Assembly (NCBI GenBank): GCA_902800625.1
Contig: CADCFG010000001.1
Location: 62,001-126,000, forward strand
Direction of reading: 5' to 3'
From: an uncultured Eubacteriales bacterium
Lineage (GTDB): Bacteria; Bacillota; Clostridia; Christensenellales; Aristaeellaceae
DNA: 64,000 nucleotides
The notes beneath the pieces are model-generated. The model was not told the DNA's origin, searched no databases, and saw only the letters and a program-made list of their open reading frames with translations. Positions within the stretch are counted from its first letter, which is position 1. Each line of letters opens with the position of its first letter. Made by a program: the position numbers and the translations under genes. This document shows, piece after piece, positions 15,971-24,917 of this stretch.

Positions 15971-16394
15971 GCTCCGCCCCCTCTCCGCCGACACCTCGGC
16001 ATTTTTCGCACACACCCACCAGTATGGTCTCCCGGGGGTCCAGCATGAATCCGTGATCCTTCATCAGATGCTCGGACATGGTGCGCATCAGCGCGCAGTC
16101 CACGTGCATCAGATTGCCGCAGCGGCTGCACATCATGTGGAAGTGATCGTCGCAGGCCGCGGCGTCCTCCACGTGCTGGTACTGGGTGATGCCCTGCACG
16201 CTCTGGTACTTGCGCACGCTGCCCTGCTCGGCCAGCAGCTCCAGATAGCGATAGACGGTGGAGCGGCCGATCTTCTCGCCCCGGTCCTGCATCTCGAACA
16301 CGACCTCGTCCACCGAAAAATGCTTCAGGCTCTGTTCCTTTAGAAATTTCAACAGCTCCCGCTTCTGCCGGGTGCTGTACTCGCCGCGCGTCAT
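15930..16394 (-). CDS. zur: Fur-family metalloregulator, probably Zur
   Basis: The 154-aa protein has the Fur winged-helix (LKHFSVDEVVFEMQDRGEKI, then RSTVYRYLELLAEQG). The C-terminal structural zinc site has two CxxC pairs (CSRCG near residue 90, CEKC near 128), and metal-ligand His residues lie in DDHFHMM. Its position inside a zinc uptake operon indicates zinc-dependent repression of that operon, so Zur rather than Fur or PerR; this is inference from context. The start overlaps the znuA stop (ATGA) and has GGGAGGG upstream. Confidence 0.9.
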   Translation of the reverse strand: MTRGEYSTRQKRELLKFLKEQSLKHFSVDEVVFEMQDRGEKIGRSTVYRYLELLAEQGSVRKYQSVQGITQYQHVEDAAACDDHFHMMCSRCGNLMHVDCALMRTMSEHLMKDHGFMLDPRETILVGVCEKCRGVGGEGAEHGADGHEGCHHCL

Positions 16395-17302
16395 TGCAAT
16401 CCCTCCCGGAGGGCCTGGGCGTTCTTTTCCATCAGACTGACCCAGTTCTCTCCTGCATCGAACTCGTCCTGGGTGACGGTCTGCATGGAGTGGAGCGTCA
16501 GGATCTTCGCGCCGGTCTCCTCCGAGATCGTGCGCGCAACGGCCTGGGTGCTCATTTCAATGGTATAGACGACCGGGATCTGCTCCGAGGCAACCTTGTC
16601 GATCAGCGACATCACGATCTGGGCGCTGGGCTCGGTGTCCGCGGTGCAGGAATTGAACGCGGCCATGTGGTCAAGGCCGTACTCCCGCGTGAAGTAGATG
16701 AAGGGAAAGCGGTCGGCAAACACCAGGGTTTTCCGGCTGGCGCCGTCAACGATCCTGCGGATCTCTCCGTCGATGGCCATGATCTGACCGGTATAGGCGT
16801 CGGCGGAGGCGGCGTAGGCGCCTGCATTGCCCGGATCGATCTGCGCAAGCGCGTCACTCATGGCCTTCACCATTGCGGCGGCGTTCACGGGCGATGTCCA
16901 GATGTGCTCGTCGTACTCCGGACCGCCATCGTCGTGGTGGTGGGATTCGCCATCGTCCTCCTCGACCAGATCCGCCACGCAGTCCATCATCCGCAGCGTC
17001 CGGGGGCATTCCCCGCCCAGGCCCGACAGGATGCTGTCCGCCCATGCGTCGCTCTCGCCGCCGATGTACACGAACAGGTCGGCCTCGCCGATGGCGAGGA
17101 TGTCCGCGGGCGTGGGGTCGTAGGAGTGGGCCTCCGTGCCCGGCTTGAGCAGCATGGTGACCTGCGCCCTGTCCCCCGCGACCTGTCGGGCAAAATCATA
17201 GCAGGGGAAGTCCGTGGCTACGATGCGCAGCCCGCCCTCCGCCGCGGCGTGAACGCACAGCAGCGCCATCAGGGCGATTATGATAAGAAACAGTCTCTTC
17301 AT
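16391..17302 (-). CDS. znuA: Zinc ABC transporter substrate-binding protein
   Basis: The 303-aa protein starts at the ATG at 17302 (MKRLFLIIIALMALL) with a cleavable signal peptide ending near AAAEG. It belongs to the cluster A-I metal-binding proteins (TDFPCYDFARQVAGD, LKPGTEAHSYDPTPADI). A charged His loop (EEDDGESHHHDDGG) and a following DEHIW metal-ligand His are typical of zinc-specific members. There is no lipobox Cys directly at the cleavage site, so retention at the Gram-positive surface is unclear. It is the first gene of the operon, directly under the palindromic operator at 17316-17332. Confidence 0.93.
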   Translation of the reverse strand: MKRLFLIIIALMALLCVHAAAEGGLRIVATDFPCYDFARQVAGDRAQVTMLLKPGTEAHSYDPTPADILAIGEADLFVYIGGESDAWADSILSGLGGECPRTLRMMDCVADLVEEDDGESHHHDDGGPEYDEHIWTSPVNAAAMVKAMSDALAQIDPGNAGAYAASADAYTGQIMAIDGEIRRIVDGASRKTLVFADRFPFIYFTREYGLDHMAAFNSCTADTEPSAQIVMSLIDKVASEQIPVVYTIEMSTQAVARTISEETGAKILTLHSMQTVTQDEFDAGENWVSLMEKNAQALREGLQ

Positions 17303-17315
17303 GTCAGCCTCATAT

Positions 17316-17332
17316 TTGAAAATCGTTTTCAA
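17316..17332 (-). promoter_or_regulatory. Fur/Zur-type operator
   Basis: TTGAAAA-TCG-TTTTCAA is a 7-3-7 inverted repeat located between the -10 box and znuA, over the expected transcription start. The wider sequence also contains AAATCG-N10-CGATTT, close to the Firmicute Zur box with one extra spacer base. Confidence 0.75.
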
Positions 17333-17344
17333 TTTCGATTTCAT

Positions 17345-17373
17345 ATTATAGCGAAGGATGCACGGCTTGTCAA
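17345..17373 (-). promoter_or_regulatory. Consensus promoter of the zinc uptake operon
   Basis: On the minus strand TTGACA (17368-17373), a 17-bp spacer and TATAAT (17345-17350), both perfect. A promoter this strong needs a repressor, which agrees with the operator just downstream. Confidence 0.92.
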
Positions 17374-17500
17374 TACCGTCGCATCCAGGAGGCATATTAT
17401 TTCTTATTAAATTTCTTCCGTTTGTGCCCGTCGTGATAGAAGCCTTAACATGGTTGTGCTATTCTAATGCCAAATCTTAGCGAAAGAGGTTTGATGTGTT

Positions 17501-19117
17501 ATGGCTAATATCGATCTGACCAAATACGGCATCACCGGCACGACCGAAATCGTCTACAACCCCTCCTATGAGGAGCTGTACAAGGCCGAGATGGATCCTT
17601 CCCTGACCGGCTATGACGTGGGCGTTGAGACCGAGCTGGGCGCCGTCAACGTGATGACCGGCATCTATACCGGCCGTTCCCCCAAGGACAAGTACATCGT
17701 CATGGACGAGAACAGCAAGGACACCGTGTGGTGGACCACCGAAGGCTACAAGAACGACAACCATCCCATGACCCAGGAGACCTGGGAGGTCGTCAAGAAG
17801 CTGGCCAAGGATCAGCTGTCCGGCAACAAGAAGCTGTATGTCGTGGACGCCTTCTGCGGCGCCAACAAGGACACCCGCATGGCCATCCGCTTCATCATGG
17901 AAGTCGCCTGGCAGGCCCACTTCGTGCGCAACATGTTCATCAAGCCCACCGAGGACGAGCTGAAGGACTTCACCCCCGACTTTGTGGTCTACACCGCCTC
18001 CAAGGCCAAGTGCGAGAACTACAAGGAGCTGGGTCTGAACAGCGAAACCGTCGTGGCCTTCAACGTCACCAGCCGTGAGCAGGTCATCATCAACACCTGG
18101 TACGGCGGCGAGATGAAGAAGGGCATGTTCTCCATGATGAACTACTACCTGCCCCTGAAGGGCATTGCCGCCATGCACTGCTCCGCCAACACCGACATGG
18201 AAGGCAAGAACACCGCCATCTTCTTCGGCCTGTCCGGCACCGGCAAGACCACCCTGTCCACCGACCCCAAGCGCCTGCTGATCGGCGACGACGAGCACGG
18301 CTGGGACGACAACGGCGTGTTCAACTTCGAGGGCGGCTGCTACGCGAAGGTCATCAACCTGGACAAGGACTCCGAGCCTGACATCTACAATGCCATCAAG
18401 CGCGATGCTCTGCTGGAGAACGTGACCGTGGACAAGGACGGCAAGATTGACTTCGCCGACAAGTCCGTCACCGAGAACACCCGCGTGTCCTACCCGATCG
18501 AGCACATCGAGAAGATCGTCAAGAACGTGAATCCCGTGTCCGCCGGCCCCGATGCCCAGAACGTGATCTTCCTGAGCGCGGACGCCTTTGGCGTGCTGCC
18601 CCCGGTGAGCATCCTGACCCCCGAGCAGACCAAGTACTACTTCCTGTCCGGCTTCACCGCCAAGCTGGCCGGCACCGAGCGCGGCATCACCGAGCCCACC
18701 CCCACCTTCTCCGCTTGCTTCGGCCAGGCATTCCTGGAGCTGCATCCCACCAAGTATGCTGAGGAACTGGTGAAGAAGATGGAAAAGAGCGGCGCCAAGG
18801 CCTACCTGGTGAACACCGGCTGGAACGGCACCGGCAAGCGCATCTCCATCAAGGACACCCGCGGCATCATCGACGCCATCCTGGGCGGCGCGATCCTGAA
18901 GGCGCCCACCAAGAAGATCCCCTACTTCAACTTCGAGGTTCCCACCGAGTTGGAAGGCGTGGACACCGGCATCCTGGATCCCCGCGACACCTACAAGGAC
19001 GCCGCCGAGTGGGATACCAAGGCCAAGGACCTGGCCGGCCGCTTCATCAAGAACTTCGTCAAGTACGAGTCCAACGAAGCCGGCAAGGCGCTGGTCGCCG
19101 CTGGCCCTCAGCTGTAA
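17501..19117 (+). CDS. pckA: Phosphoenolpyruvate carboxykinase (ATP)
   Basis: The 538-aa length matches the ATP-dependent family. Signatures are [12 protein letters not shown] (about residues 57-68), the kinase-1a P-loop [13 protein letters not shown] (about 240-252), the metal/ATP segment [20 protein letters not shown], and ARG-lid type Arg residues near the C-terminus. It interconverts oxaloacetate plus ATP with PEP plus CO2. In anaerobic gut and rumen bacteria it often runs in the CO2-fixing, ATP-forming direction. AAAGAGG lies 12 nt upstream. Codon use is strongly biased to C/G third positions, consistent with high expression. It is monocistronic and ends in a strong terminator. Confidence 0.97.
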   Translation: MANIDLTKYGITGTTEIVYNPSYEELYKAEMDPSLTGYDVGVETELGAVNVMTGIYTGRSPKDKYIVMDENSKDTVWWTTEGYKNDNHPMTQETWEVVKKLAKDQLSGNKKLYVVDAFCGANKDTRMAIRFIMEVAWQAHFVRNMFIKPTEDELKDFTPDFVVYTASKAKCENYKELGLNSETVVAFNVTSREQVIINTWYGGEMKKGMFSMMNYYLPLKGIAAMHCSANTDMEGKNTAIFFGLSGTGKTTLSTDPKRLLIGDDEHGWDDNGVFNFEGGCYAKVINLDKDSEPDIYNAIKRDALLENVTVDKDGKIDFADKSVTENTRVSYPIEHIEKIVKNVNPVSAGPDAQNVIFLSADAFGVLPPVSILTPEQTKYYFLSGFTAKLAGTERGITEPTPTFSACFGQAFLELHPTKYAEELVKKMEKSGAKAYLVNTGWNGTGKRISIKDTRGIIDAILGGAILKAPTKKIPYFNFEVPTELEGVDTGILDPRDTYKDAAEWDTKAKDLAGRFIKNFVKYESNEAGKALVAAGPQL

Positions 19118-19139
19118 GAGGCTGACAAGGCAAAACACG

Positions 19140-19171
19140 CCGGGCGCGAGAACAGTCTCGCGCCCGGTTTT
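19140..19171 (+). terminator. Terminator of pckA
   Basis: CCGGGCGCGAGA-ACAG-TCTCGCGCCCGG is a 12-bp perfect stem followed by TTTTGTGTCTTTT. Confidence 0.93.
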
Positions 19172-19187
19172 GTGTCTTTTCTTCAGA

Positions 19188-19221
19188 TAAAAAGCCGGAT
19201 GCGGCATTCCCGCATCCGGCT
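19188..19221 (-). terminator. Terminator of the large adhesin gene
   Basis: AGCCGGATGCGG and CCGCATCCGGCT form a 12-bp stem, followed on the minus strand by TTTTTATC, 19 nt after the stop at 19241. Confidence 0.9.
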
Positions 19222-19240
19222 TCTGTTCATCCATGGTTCA

Positions 19241-22051
19241 TCACTTGATCGTCAGGGTAATCTTTGCCTTCTTGCCATTTGAGGTGGTGACGGTGATGGT
19301 GGTGTTGCCCTTCTTGTGGGCGGTGACCACGCCTTTTTCATCCACCGTGGCCACTTGTGGCCGGGAGGATTTCCAGGTCAGCGTCGTGATCGCCTTTGCG
19401 GGCGTCAGCTTCACCCGCGCACCGATATCCAGCGTCGCGTTGACCTTCACCGTCTTGGTGCCCTTCTTGAGCGCGATTTTGGTCGGGTTCATGTCCACGG
19501 TGACGGTAACGGTCCTGAAGATGCCGTTGGTGGTCAGCACGTAGATCGTGCAGCTGCCCGCGCCCATGGCCTTGACCTTGCCGGACTTTGAAACGGTGGC
19601 CACGGCCTTGTTCGTGGAGAAATAGCGCAGTTTGGCAACGTGGTTCTTCAGCTTACCCTTCTTGATGCCCTTGACCGTTGCCTTGATGGTGGCTGTCTTG
19701 CCCAGCTTAACGGTCATGGCAGTTTTCTTCACCGTCAGCTTGCCGGGGTTGGTGATCTTCTTGGTGCCATTTGCGGTGAAGGCGTGCACCTCAGGGCTGC
19801 TGGCCAGCACATATTGCTTGCTGCCGCCGCTTACCACCCAGGCGCGAACATAGGCCTTGTAACTTGTGTTCTTCTTGAGGCCTGTGAATGCATAGGAGGC
19901 GGCGTCGGTGCTCTGCAGGGAGGCGACTACCGGGAAGCTGCCCTTGCCGTCGCAGTCCTTGAAGAACACGTCGTAGCCGTCCACGCCGTCCACCTTCGTC
20001 CAGGTCAAGTTGAGCCCGGTGTCGCCGCTGGCGACCATCGTGGCCACCAGCGTGCCGCTGGCCGCGGGACGGGCGGTGATGGTCAGCACTGCGCCGGTGA
20101 ACTTCATATCGTAGTTCTTGCCCGCAGTCAGGGAGCCGCGGCTGATGGCATACTCGCCTGCCTTCTCGCCCTCCGCGCGCTCCAGCGCGCCGGAGATCAC
20201 GTCGGAGCCCAGCAGCCCGGAGGCAGTATAGGTCAGATCCGGATCCTCGGTGCCGTCCCGCTTGGTTTTGGCTTCGGCGGTCACGGTCAGGGGCGCCCTG
20301 GCAATCTCCACCTGGACGCTGGCAGCCTTCACGTCGTTGTAATTCTTGTCGCCGACCACCTTGTAGTAGACCGTATAGCTGCCGGCATTGGTGGCGGTGG
20401 GAACGGTGTCACCATAGGTCTTGTCGTCCAGGGAGTACTCGAGCTTGCCGCCGTCGGTCTTGCCCGCTTCGACAAGCGCCTGCGCCGCGGCGGTGTAGGT
20501 CAGTGTCTTGGCCTTGGGCGCAGTGACAGTGGGGTCGATCTTCGTGATCGCGGCTTTCATCTTGATGATGGCGACACTGTTGTGGTTGTCGTCGCCCGTC
20601 ACCCTGTAATAGACCGTATAGTCTCCGGCGTCCGTGGCGGTGGGAATGGCCTTACTGTAGGTCTCGCCGTCCAGGGAGTACTCCATCGTGCCGCCGTCCA
20701 CCTCGCCCGCCTCGGCCAGCGCCTGAGCCTTGCCGTTGTAGGGCAGCTGTTTGCCCGTGGGCGCGGTAACGGTGGGATCGGACTTGACGATCTCAGATTT
20801 AATTTTGCCCAGCACCACGTCGTTGTGGTTCTTGTCTCCAACCACCTTGTAATAGACCATGTAGGTGTCCACATTGGTGGCGGTGGGGATGGCGTCCTGG
20901 TAGGAAGTGCCGTCCAGTGAATACTGCATCTTGCCGTCGTCGGTCTGTCCGGCCTCGGCCAGCGCCTGTGCCTTGCCGTTGTAGGGCAGCTTGACGGCCT
21001 TGGGTGCGGTGCACGTGGCGTCGATCTTCTTGATGAACGGCTGCACGGAGTCCGCAGCGACATCATTGTAGTTGGCGTCTCCGGCCACCCTGTAATAGAC
21101 AGTATAGTTTCCGGCCTCGGTGCCGGTGGGGATGGTTTCCGCGTAGGTTTTGCCGTCCAGGGAATACTGGAGCGTGCCGCCGTTAGTCGTGCCCGCCTCG
21201 ACGAGTGCCTGGGCCTGTCCGCTGTAGGACAGCTTGTTTGCCGTGGGAGCGATCACGGTGGGATCGGACTTGGCGACCGTCACGGTGACGCTGACCTCAA
21301 GGGTATTGTAATTGACCTTGTCCTCCGGCACAAAGGTGGCCGTGAAAGTCTGATCGCCTGCATTGCCCACCTCGGTCTCTTCATCTTCCTTCCAGGTCCA
21401 GCCGTCGGGCAGTGTGAGGTCCGCCAGTGTGTCCCCATAGGTGGCGTTCAGGGCGGTGGGCGCGGTGGTGACCGGGTCGGCCTTGGAAATCGTCACGATG
21501 CAGGTCGCGGTCTGATCGTCACTGGTATCAGAAGTGCCATTGGTGGCGGTGACGGTGATCGTCGCCTCGCCCGCGCCGACAGGTGTCACGATGCCCTCGG
21601 CGGAAACTGTGGCCACACTGACGTTATCACTCGACCAGGTCACGGTCTGGTCCGTAGCCGTTTCAGGCTCTACGGTCGCAGTCAAAACTCCGGTATCTCC
21701 GTTATAGGTCAGGTTCATTTCGCTCAAGTTCAACTTCACGCCGGACACGGAGCCTTCCGGAGGCGTATCGCCGTTCGCCGCGTAGAAGGGCTCGACCAGT
21801 TCTGCCTCGACATATTCACATTCGTCGAAGCCTTCATCGAACGTTTCTCCCGCTTCAACCCTGTAATCCTCGTCCACTTCGGAAAGGTCGTATTCCGTCT
21901 CGTCCTCTCCATACGCTTCATCAACGGGCAGGGATTCGCCGTCGAAGCCAGCTATATCTATGCCCTCGGGCGCTTCCGCCAGCGCGAACACAGGCAGCGT
22001 CAGCGTCAATGCCATCATCAGACCCAAAGCCTTCTTCATCCAGCCGGTCAT
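19241..22051 (-). CDS. Large secreted repeat protein: Big_2, MBG-like repeats, FN3 and C-terminal Big_2 domains
   Basis: The 936-aa protein starts at the ATG at 22051 (MTGWMKKALGL) with GGAGG 7 nt upstream. Domains in order: a signal peptide (about 1-25), an acidic spacer, a Big_2 module (about 95-185), an MBG-type module, four near-identical 81-aa repeats (each with YNGKAQALAEAG and YTVYYRVTGD), an MBG_2-like module (PLTVTAEAKTKRDGTEDPDL), an FN3-like module (NLTWTKVDGVDGYDVFF) and about three Lys-rich Big_2 modules at the C-terminus. It is a surface or matrix protein, acidic at the N-terminus and basic at the C-terminus. The basic end may bind anionic cell-wall polymers (inference). It has its own promoter and a 190-nt leader. 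Confidence 0.85.
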   Translation of the reverse strand: MTGWMKKALGLMMALTLTLPVFALAEAPEGIDIAGFDGESLPVDEAYGEDETEYDLSEVDEDYRVEAGETFDEGFDECEYVEAELVEPFYAANGDTPPEGSVSGVKLNLSEMNLTYNGDTGVLTATVEPETATDQTVTWSSDNVSVATVSAEGIVTPVGAGEATITVTATNGTSDTSDDQTATCIVTISKADPVTTAPTALNATYGDTLADLTLPDGWTWKEDEETEVGNAGDQTFTATFVPEDKVNYNTLEVSVTVTVAKSDPTVIAPTANKLSYSGQAQALVEAGTTNGGTLQYSLDGKTYAETIPTGTEAGNYTVYYRVAGDANYNDVAADSVQPFIKKIDATCTAPKAVKLPYNGKAQALAEAGQTDDGKMQYSLDGTSYQDAIPTATNVDTYMVYYKVVGDKNHNDVVLGKIKSEIVKSDPTVTAPTGKQLPYNGKAQALAEAGEVDGGTMEYSLDGETYSKAIPTATDAGDYTVYYRVTGDDNHNSVAIIKMKAAITKIDPTVTAPKAKTLTYTAAAQALVEAGKTDGGKLEYSLDDKTYGDTVPTATNAGSYTVYYKVVGDKNYNDVKAASVQVEIARAPLTVTAEAKTKRDGTEDPDLTYTASGLLGSDVISGALERAEGEKAGEYAISRGSLTAGKNYDMKFTGAVLTITARPAASGTLVATMVASGDTGLNLTWTKVDGVDGYDVFFKDCDGKGSFPVVASLQSTDAASYAFTGLKKNTSYKAYVRAWVVSGGSKQYVLASSPEVHAFTANGTKKITNPGKLTVKKTAMTVKLGKTATIKATVKGIKKGKLKNHVAKLRYFSTNKAVATVSKSGKVKAMGAGSCTIYVLTTNGIFRTVTVTVDMNPTKIALKKGTKTVKVNATLDIGARVKLTPAKAITTLTWKSSRPQVATVDEKGVVTAHKKGNTTITVTTSNGKKAKITLTIK
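20298..21270 (-). repeat. Four in-frame 243-bp tandem repeats in the adhesin gene
   Basis: Repeat boundaries at about 21270, 21027, 20784, 20541 and 20298 give a constant period of 243 bp (81 aa). Unit ends carry KSDPTV or KIDPTV, and alternate units share one or the other form, suggesting duplication of a two-unit block. Confidence 0.8.
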
Positions 22052-22096
22052 GTCTCTTCCTCCTTTGAATGGTTGGCCACTCCAAAAACACGACAA

Positions 22097-22126
22097 CGCA
22101 AGAGACGGGTCTCACCCATCCTTGCG
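22097..22126 (-). promoter_or_regulatory. Leader hairpin of the adhesin mRNA
   Basis: Inside the 190-nt leader, CGCAAG-GATGGGT and ACCCGTC-T-CTTGCG pair to a 13-bp stem with one bulge. No immediate U-run follows. It may stabilise the mRNA or be part of a switch; nothing known is recognised in the rest of the leader. Confidence 0.45.
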
Positions 22127-22247
22127 CTGCAAAAAGTGGATTGTGTGCCGGAAAGCCGCGGGCAGTGCGCGCCTGTCTTTGATTTTGTACAGCACACCCA
22201 TCCGCTCCATTTCCAAAACCTCACATTAATTACACATCTGTTTTACA

Positions 22248-22276
22248 AATATACCATATCATGCCAACCAATGCAA
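22248..22276 (-). promoter_or_regulatory. Promoter of the adhesin gene
   Basis: On the minus strand TTGCAT (22271-22276) and TATATT (22248-22253) with a 17-bp spacer, in an AT-rich island. Confidence 0.75.
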
Positions 22277-22328
22277 GGTTTGTAAATATTTATGTTATAT
22301 GAATATATGGTAACAATTCAAAATACCG

Positions 22329-23084
22329 CTACGCCTTGGGCGGCTTCTGGGCCTCCTCGATGATGCTCTCGGTGCTCTCGGCGGCCTTGTCGTCCACCAT
22401 CTGCAGCGTCTGGAATATCTTCTGCATCTTGTAGTCGGTCTCTGTGATCACATCGGCACAGGCGCGCAGCTCGTCCACCACGGACTGGGGCACCGCGTCG
22501 GTGGACTTGTATCGGATGCCATGCTCCAGCGTGGCCCAGAAGTCCATGGCGACGGTGCGGATCTGGATCTCCACCGGGATAAACAGCTTGCCCTGGGAAA
22601 TATACACCGGCACATCCACCACGATATGCAGGCTGCGATAGCCGTTGGGCTTTGGGTTTTCGATGTAGTTTTTCTTGAAGATCAACGAGATGTCGTCCTG
22701 GGCCAGCAGCAGGTCGGCGATCTTGTAGATGTCGTCCACGTAGCGGCACACCACCCGCACGCCCGCAATGTCGTGCAGGGTCTTCTTTGCGCAGGAGATG
22801 GAAATGGGACAGCCCATGCTGTGCAGCTTCATCACGATGCTGTTCAGGCTCTTCACCCGGCTCTCGATGTGATGGATCGGGTTGTGCATGTGCTTGAAGG
22901 AAAACTCGCTGTCCAGCGTCTTCAGCCGGGCGTCGATCTCCCGAATGGCAGCCTCGTAGATGCCCTGGATCTGGGCGTATTCCCGCCGCAGCTCCTCCAG
23001 CGCGTAGTTGATATCCATATTGTTCATGGCTGCGGGACGCACTTCCACGCGCAGCTTCCGCACCACGGGTTTGTTCTGTTCCAT
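22329..23084 (-). CDS. Small alarmone synthetase, (p)ppGpp synthetase domain only
   Basis: The 251-aa protein has the RelA/SpoT synthetase motifs AGVRVVCRYVDDIYKIADLL (about residues 107-126), NPKPNGYRSLHIVV and the acidic VEIQIRTVAMDFWATLEH. There is no HD hydrolase, TGS or ACT domain, so it is a small alarmone synthetase of the RelQ/YjbM or YwaC class that transfers pyrophosphate from ATP to GDP/GTP. Family members respond to envelope or growth stress. GGAGG lies 5 nt before the ATG. It follows the CBS gene by 12 bp and is expressed with it. Confidence 0.93.
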   Translation of the reverse strand: MEQNKPVVRKLRVEVRPAAMNNMDINYALEELRREYAQIQGIYEAAIREIDARLKTLDSEFSFKHMHNPIHHIESRVKSLNSIVMKLHSMGCPISISCAKKTLHDIAGVRVVCRYVDDIYKIADLLLAQDDISLIFKKNYIENPKPNGYRSLHIVVDVPVYISQGKLFIPVEIQIRTVAMDFWATLEHGIRYKSTDAVPQSVVDELRACADVITETDYKMQKIFQTLQMVDDKAAESTESIIEEAQKPPKA

Positions 23085-23096
23085 ATGGGCCTCCGT

Positions 23097-23819
23097 CTAT
23101 TGGACGTCCTTGAGCACGTCCCAGCTGGTCAGCATCGCCAGCACCTCGCCTTGCCGCGTGCCATCTTCGGTGATGAACGCCACGGCCAAGCGGCTGTTCC
23201 GCCCCCGACGGCGCTCGAATGCGGCGCGCACGGCGGTCAGCGTGGCGTCCCGGTCAAAGAATTCATACTTTTCACTGCGCTCGTCATCGAAATCCAGGGC
23301 GTTCTTGAGTTCGCCGATGCGCAGGCTGTCGTGCAATTCGTCAAAGCCGGCGTCGCCGATGTAGCGCATCAGGCTGGCGGCGCTGAACACGCCCACCAGG
23401 CCGGTGCGATCCCGCACGGGCAAGTGGGAATATCCCATGCGCATCATGTGGCGCATCACGCCCAGGGCAGTGTCGTTGGGATGAGCGAACAGGATCTGGT
23501 CGCCAGGGGTGCCGTAATCCCTGGCCAGGCGCGGGCGTCGGACGTACTCGACAATGTCGCGCAGCATATCCACCACGGCTTCCGACGGCTCCACCACGGG
23601 TTCCCCCGCCCCGTCGGTGTTGTGGGAGAGCAGGTTGCGGATCTCCCGGCACATGTCCAGTTCTGTGCGGCAGGGCGCGCTGTCCGGGTCGTGCAGGTAT
23701 TCCATCACCACGCTGCCGGAAGTCATCTTCTTGCCGGAATAGCGCTTTTCCAGCAGCCCCTCCAGCATCCGATAGTGGGTCAAAAAGCGCTCCGAGCGCG
23801 GCACCTCACCCTGTTCCAC
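23097..23819 (-). CDS. CBS-domain protein of unknown function
   Basis: The 240-aa protein starts at the GTG at 23819, after a near-perfect AAAGGAGGTG and a strong promoter; the longer open frame runs into rsmA and is rejected. The N-terminal part is helical (RFLTHYRMLEGLLEKRYSG). The C-terminal two thirds form a CBS pair (GVMRHMMRMGYSHLPVRDRT, then TLTAVRAAFERRRGRNSRLA), a module that binds adenine nucleotides or alarmones. Coexpression with the (p)ppGpp synthetase makes nucleotide sensing plausible (inference). Confidence 0.8.
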   Translation of the reverse strand: MEQGEVPRSERFLTHYRMLEGLLEKRYSGKKMTSGSVVMEYLHDPDSAPCRTELDMCREIRNLLSHNTDGAGEPVVEPSEAVVDMLRDIVEYVRRPRLARDYGTPGDQILFAHPNDTALGVMRHMMRMGYSHLPVRDRTGLVGVFSAASLMRYIGDAGFDELHDSLRIGELKNALDFDDERSEKYEFFDRDATLTAVRAAFERRRGRNSRLAVAFITEDGTRQGEVLAMLTSWDVLKDVQ

Positions 23820-23840
23820 GCCTACACCTCCTTTAATCAT

Positions 23841-23869
23841 ATCATAACATAAATCAGAGCAAAATGCAA
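23841..23869 (-). promoter_or_regulatory. Promoter of the CBS-alarmone synthetase operon
   Basis: On the minus strand TTGCAT (23864-23869) and TATGAT (23841-23846) with a 17-bp spacer, immediately after the rsmA stop. Confidence 0.8.
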
Positions 23870-23872
23870 TGG

Positions 23873-24736
23873 TTATGAACGCATCGCGTCGCAGACCCGG
23901 TTCAGTTCCTCCAGCGTCAGCGCCTCGCCCCGCACGCGTTCGTCCAGGCCGGCATCGATCAGCGCCTGTCGCGCTGCATCCTGGCTCATGCCGAAGGAGG
24001 CCTTCAGGTTGTTGACCAGCGTCTTGCGCCGCATGGCGAAGGCGGCGCGGATCATCCTGCGGAACAGCGCCGGATCGGAAGGCCGGACAGGCGGCACGTC
24101 CCACCGATCGATGCGGATGAACTGGCTCATCACATGTGGCGGCGGATCAAAGGCCTCCGGCGCCACGTCGGTGAGCACCCGCGCCTGGCCGTAGAATTGC
24201 AGCTCCGCCGCCAGCGCGCACCACTGCTTGGTGCCGGGACAGGACATCACCCGCTCCGCCGCCTCCTTCTGCACCATGATGCAGATGCTCACGGGTGGAC
24301 AGTCGGAACCCGCCAGCTTCAGCAGGATGTCCGCGGTGATGTAATACGGCAGGTTGGCCACCACGCGATAGTCTTCGCCGCCGAAATGCTCTTCGATCAA
24401 GGCGCGCAGGTCGACCTTCATCACGTCCTGGAACACCACGCGGACGTTGGAAAGGCCCTCAAGCACGTCGACCAGCACCGGCTCCAGCCCCCTGTCCACC
24501 TCCAGGGCCAGCACGCGCTTTGCCCGCTCACCCAGCAGGCGCGTCATCACGCCGGCGCCGGGGCCGATCTCCAGCACGTTGTCCGACGGGGATACCTCCG
24601 CGTCGTCCAGCAGCATGGAGATCAGCCCCTCCGTCAGCAGGAAGTTCTGGCCCAGGCTGTGGGTGTTTTTGAAGCGATATTTCTCCAGTGCCACGCGGGC
24701 GCGCAGCTCGGCGGAAGGATTAGAATACTCTGACAT
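23873..24736 (-). CDS. rsmA: 16S rRNA dimethyladenosine transferase
   Basis: The 287-aa protein has the KsgA signatures SLGQNFLLTEGLI (about residues 25-37), SAM motif I VLEIGPGAGVMTRLLGERA, catalytic motif NLPYYIT (about 128-134) and the C-terminal helical domain beginning RRMIRAAFAMRRKTLVNNL. It dimethylates two adenines at the 3' end of 16S rRNA (helix 45) late in 30S assembly. The ATG at 24736 with GAGG 5 nt upstream is preferred over the longer frame. The following gene has its own promoter. Confidence 0.96.
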   Translation of the reverse strand: MSEYSNPSAELRARVALEKYRFKNTHSLGQNFLLTEGLISMLLDDAEVSPSDNVLEIGPGAGVMTRLLGERAKRVLALEVDRGLEPVLVDVLEGLSNVRVVFQDVMKVDLRALIEEHFGGEDYRVVANLPYYITADILLKLAGSDCPPVSICIMVQKEAAERVMSCPGTKQWCALAAELQFYGQARVLTDVAPEAFDPPPHVMSQFIRIDRWDVPPVRPSDPALFRRMIRAAFAMRRKTLVNNLKASFGMSQDAARQALIDAGLDERVRGEALTLEELNRVCDAMRS

Positions 24737-24780
24737 AGCAACCTCGAATCCTTTGATGATCGGTATCCACGCCTGAAACA

Positions 24781-24853
24781 CACAGATCCTTCACTGCGTT
24801 CAGGATGACAGGCATCGCGTCGTCATCATCATGAGCGCGGCGAAGGATCTGTG
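24781..24853. repeat. Dispersed palindromic repeat, family A copy 1
   Basis: CACAGATCCTTC (24781-24792) and GAAGGATCTGTG (24842-24853) form a perfect 12-bp inverted repeat around TCAGGATGACA. Related copies with GATCCTTCG or GATTCTTCG plus CAGAATGACA occur near 38.1, 43.6, 48.6 and 55.8 kb. Confidence 0.7.
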
Positions 24854-24917
24854 CGCAACAAGCCGGAGCAACATTTCACATGTCACAGCCGTTTGTCCAA
24901 GCGTGAAAAGCGCGTTT

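Noticed and set aside
22052..22241. c-di-GMP or other known riboswitch in the adhesin leader
   Set aside because: The conserved cores I know for c-di-GMP-I and -II are not present; only a simple hairpin is visible.
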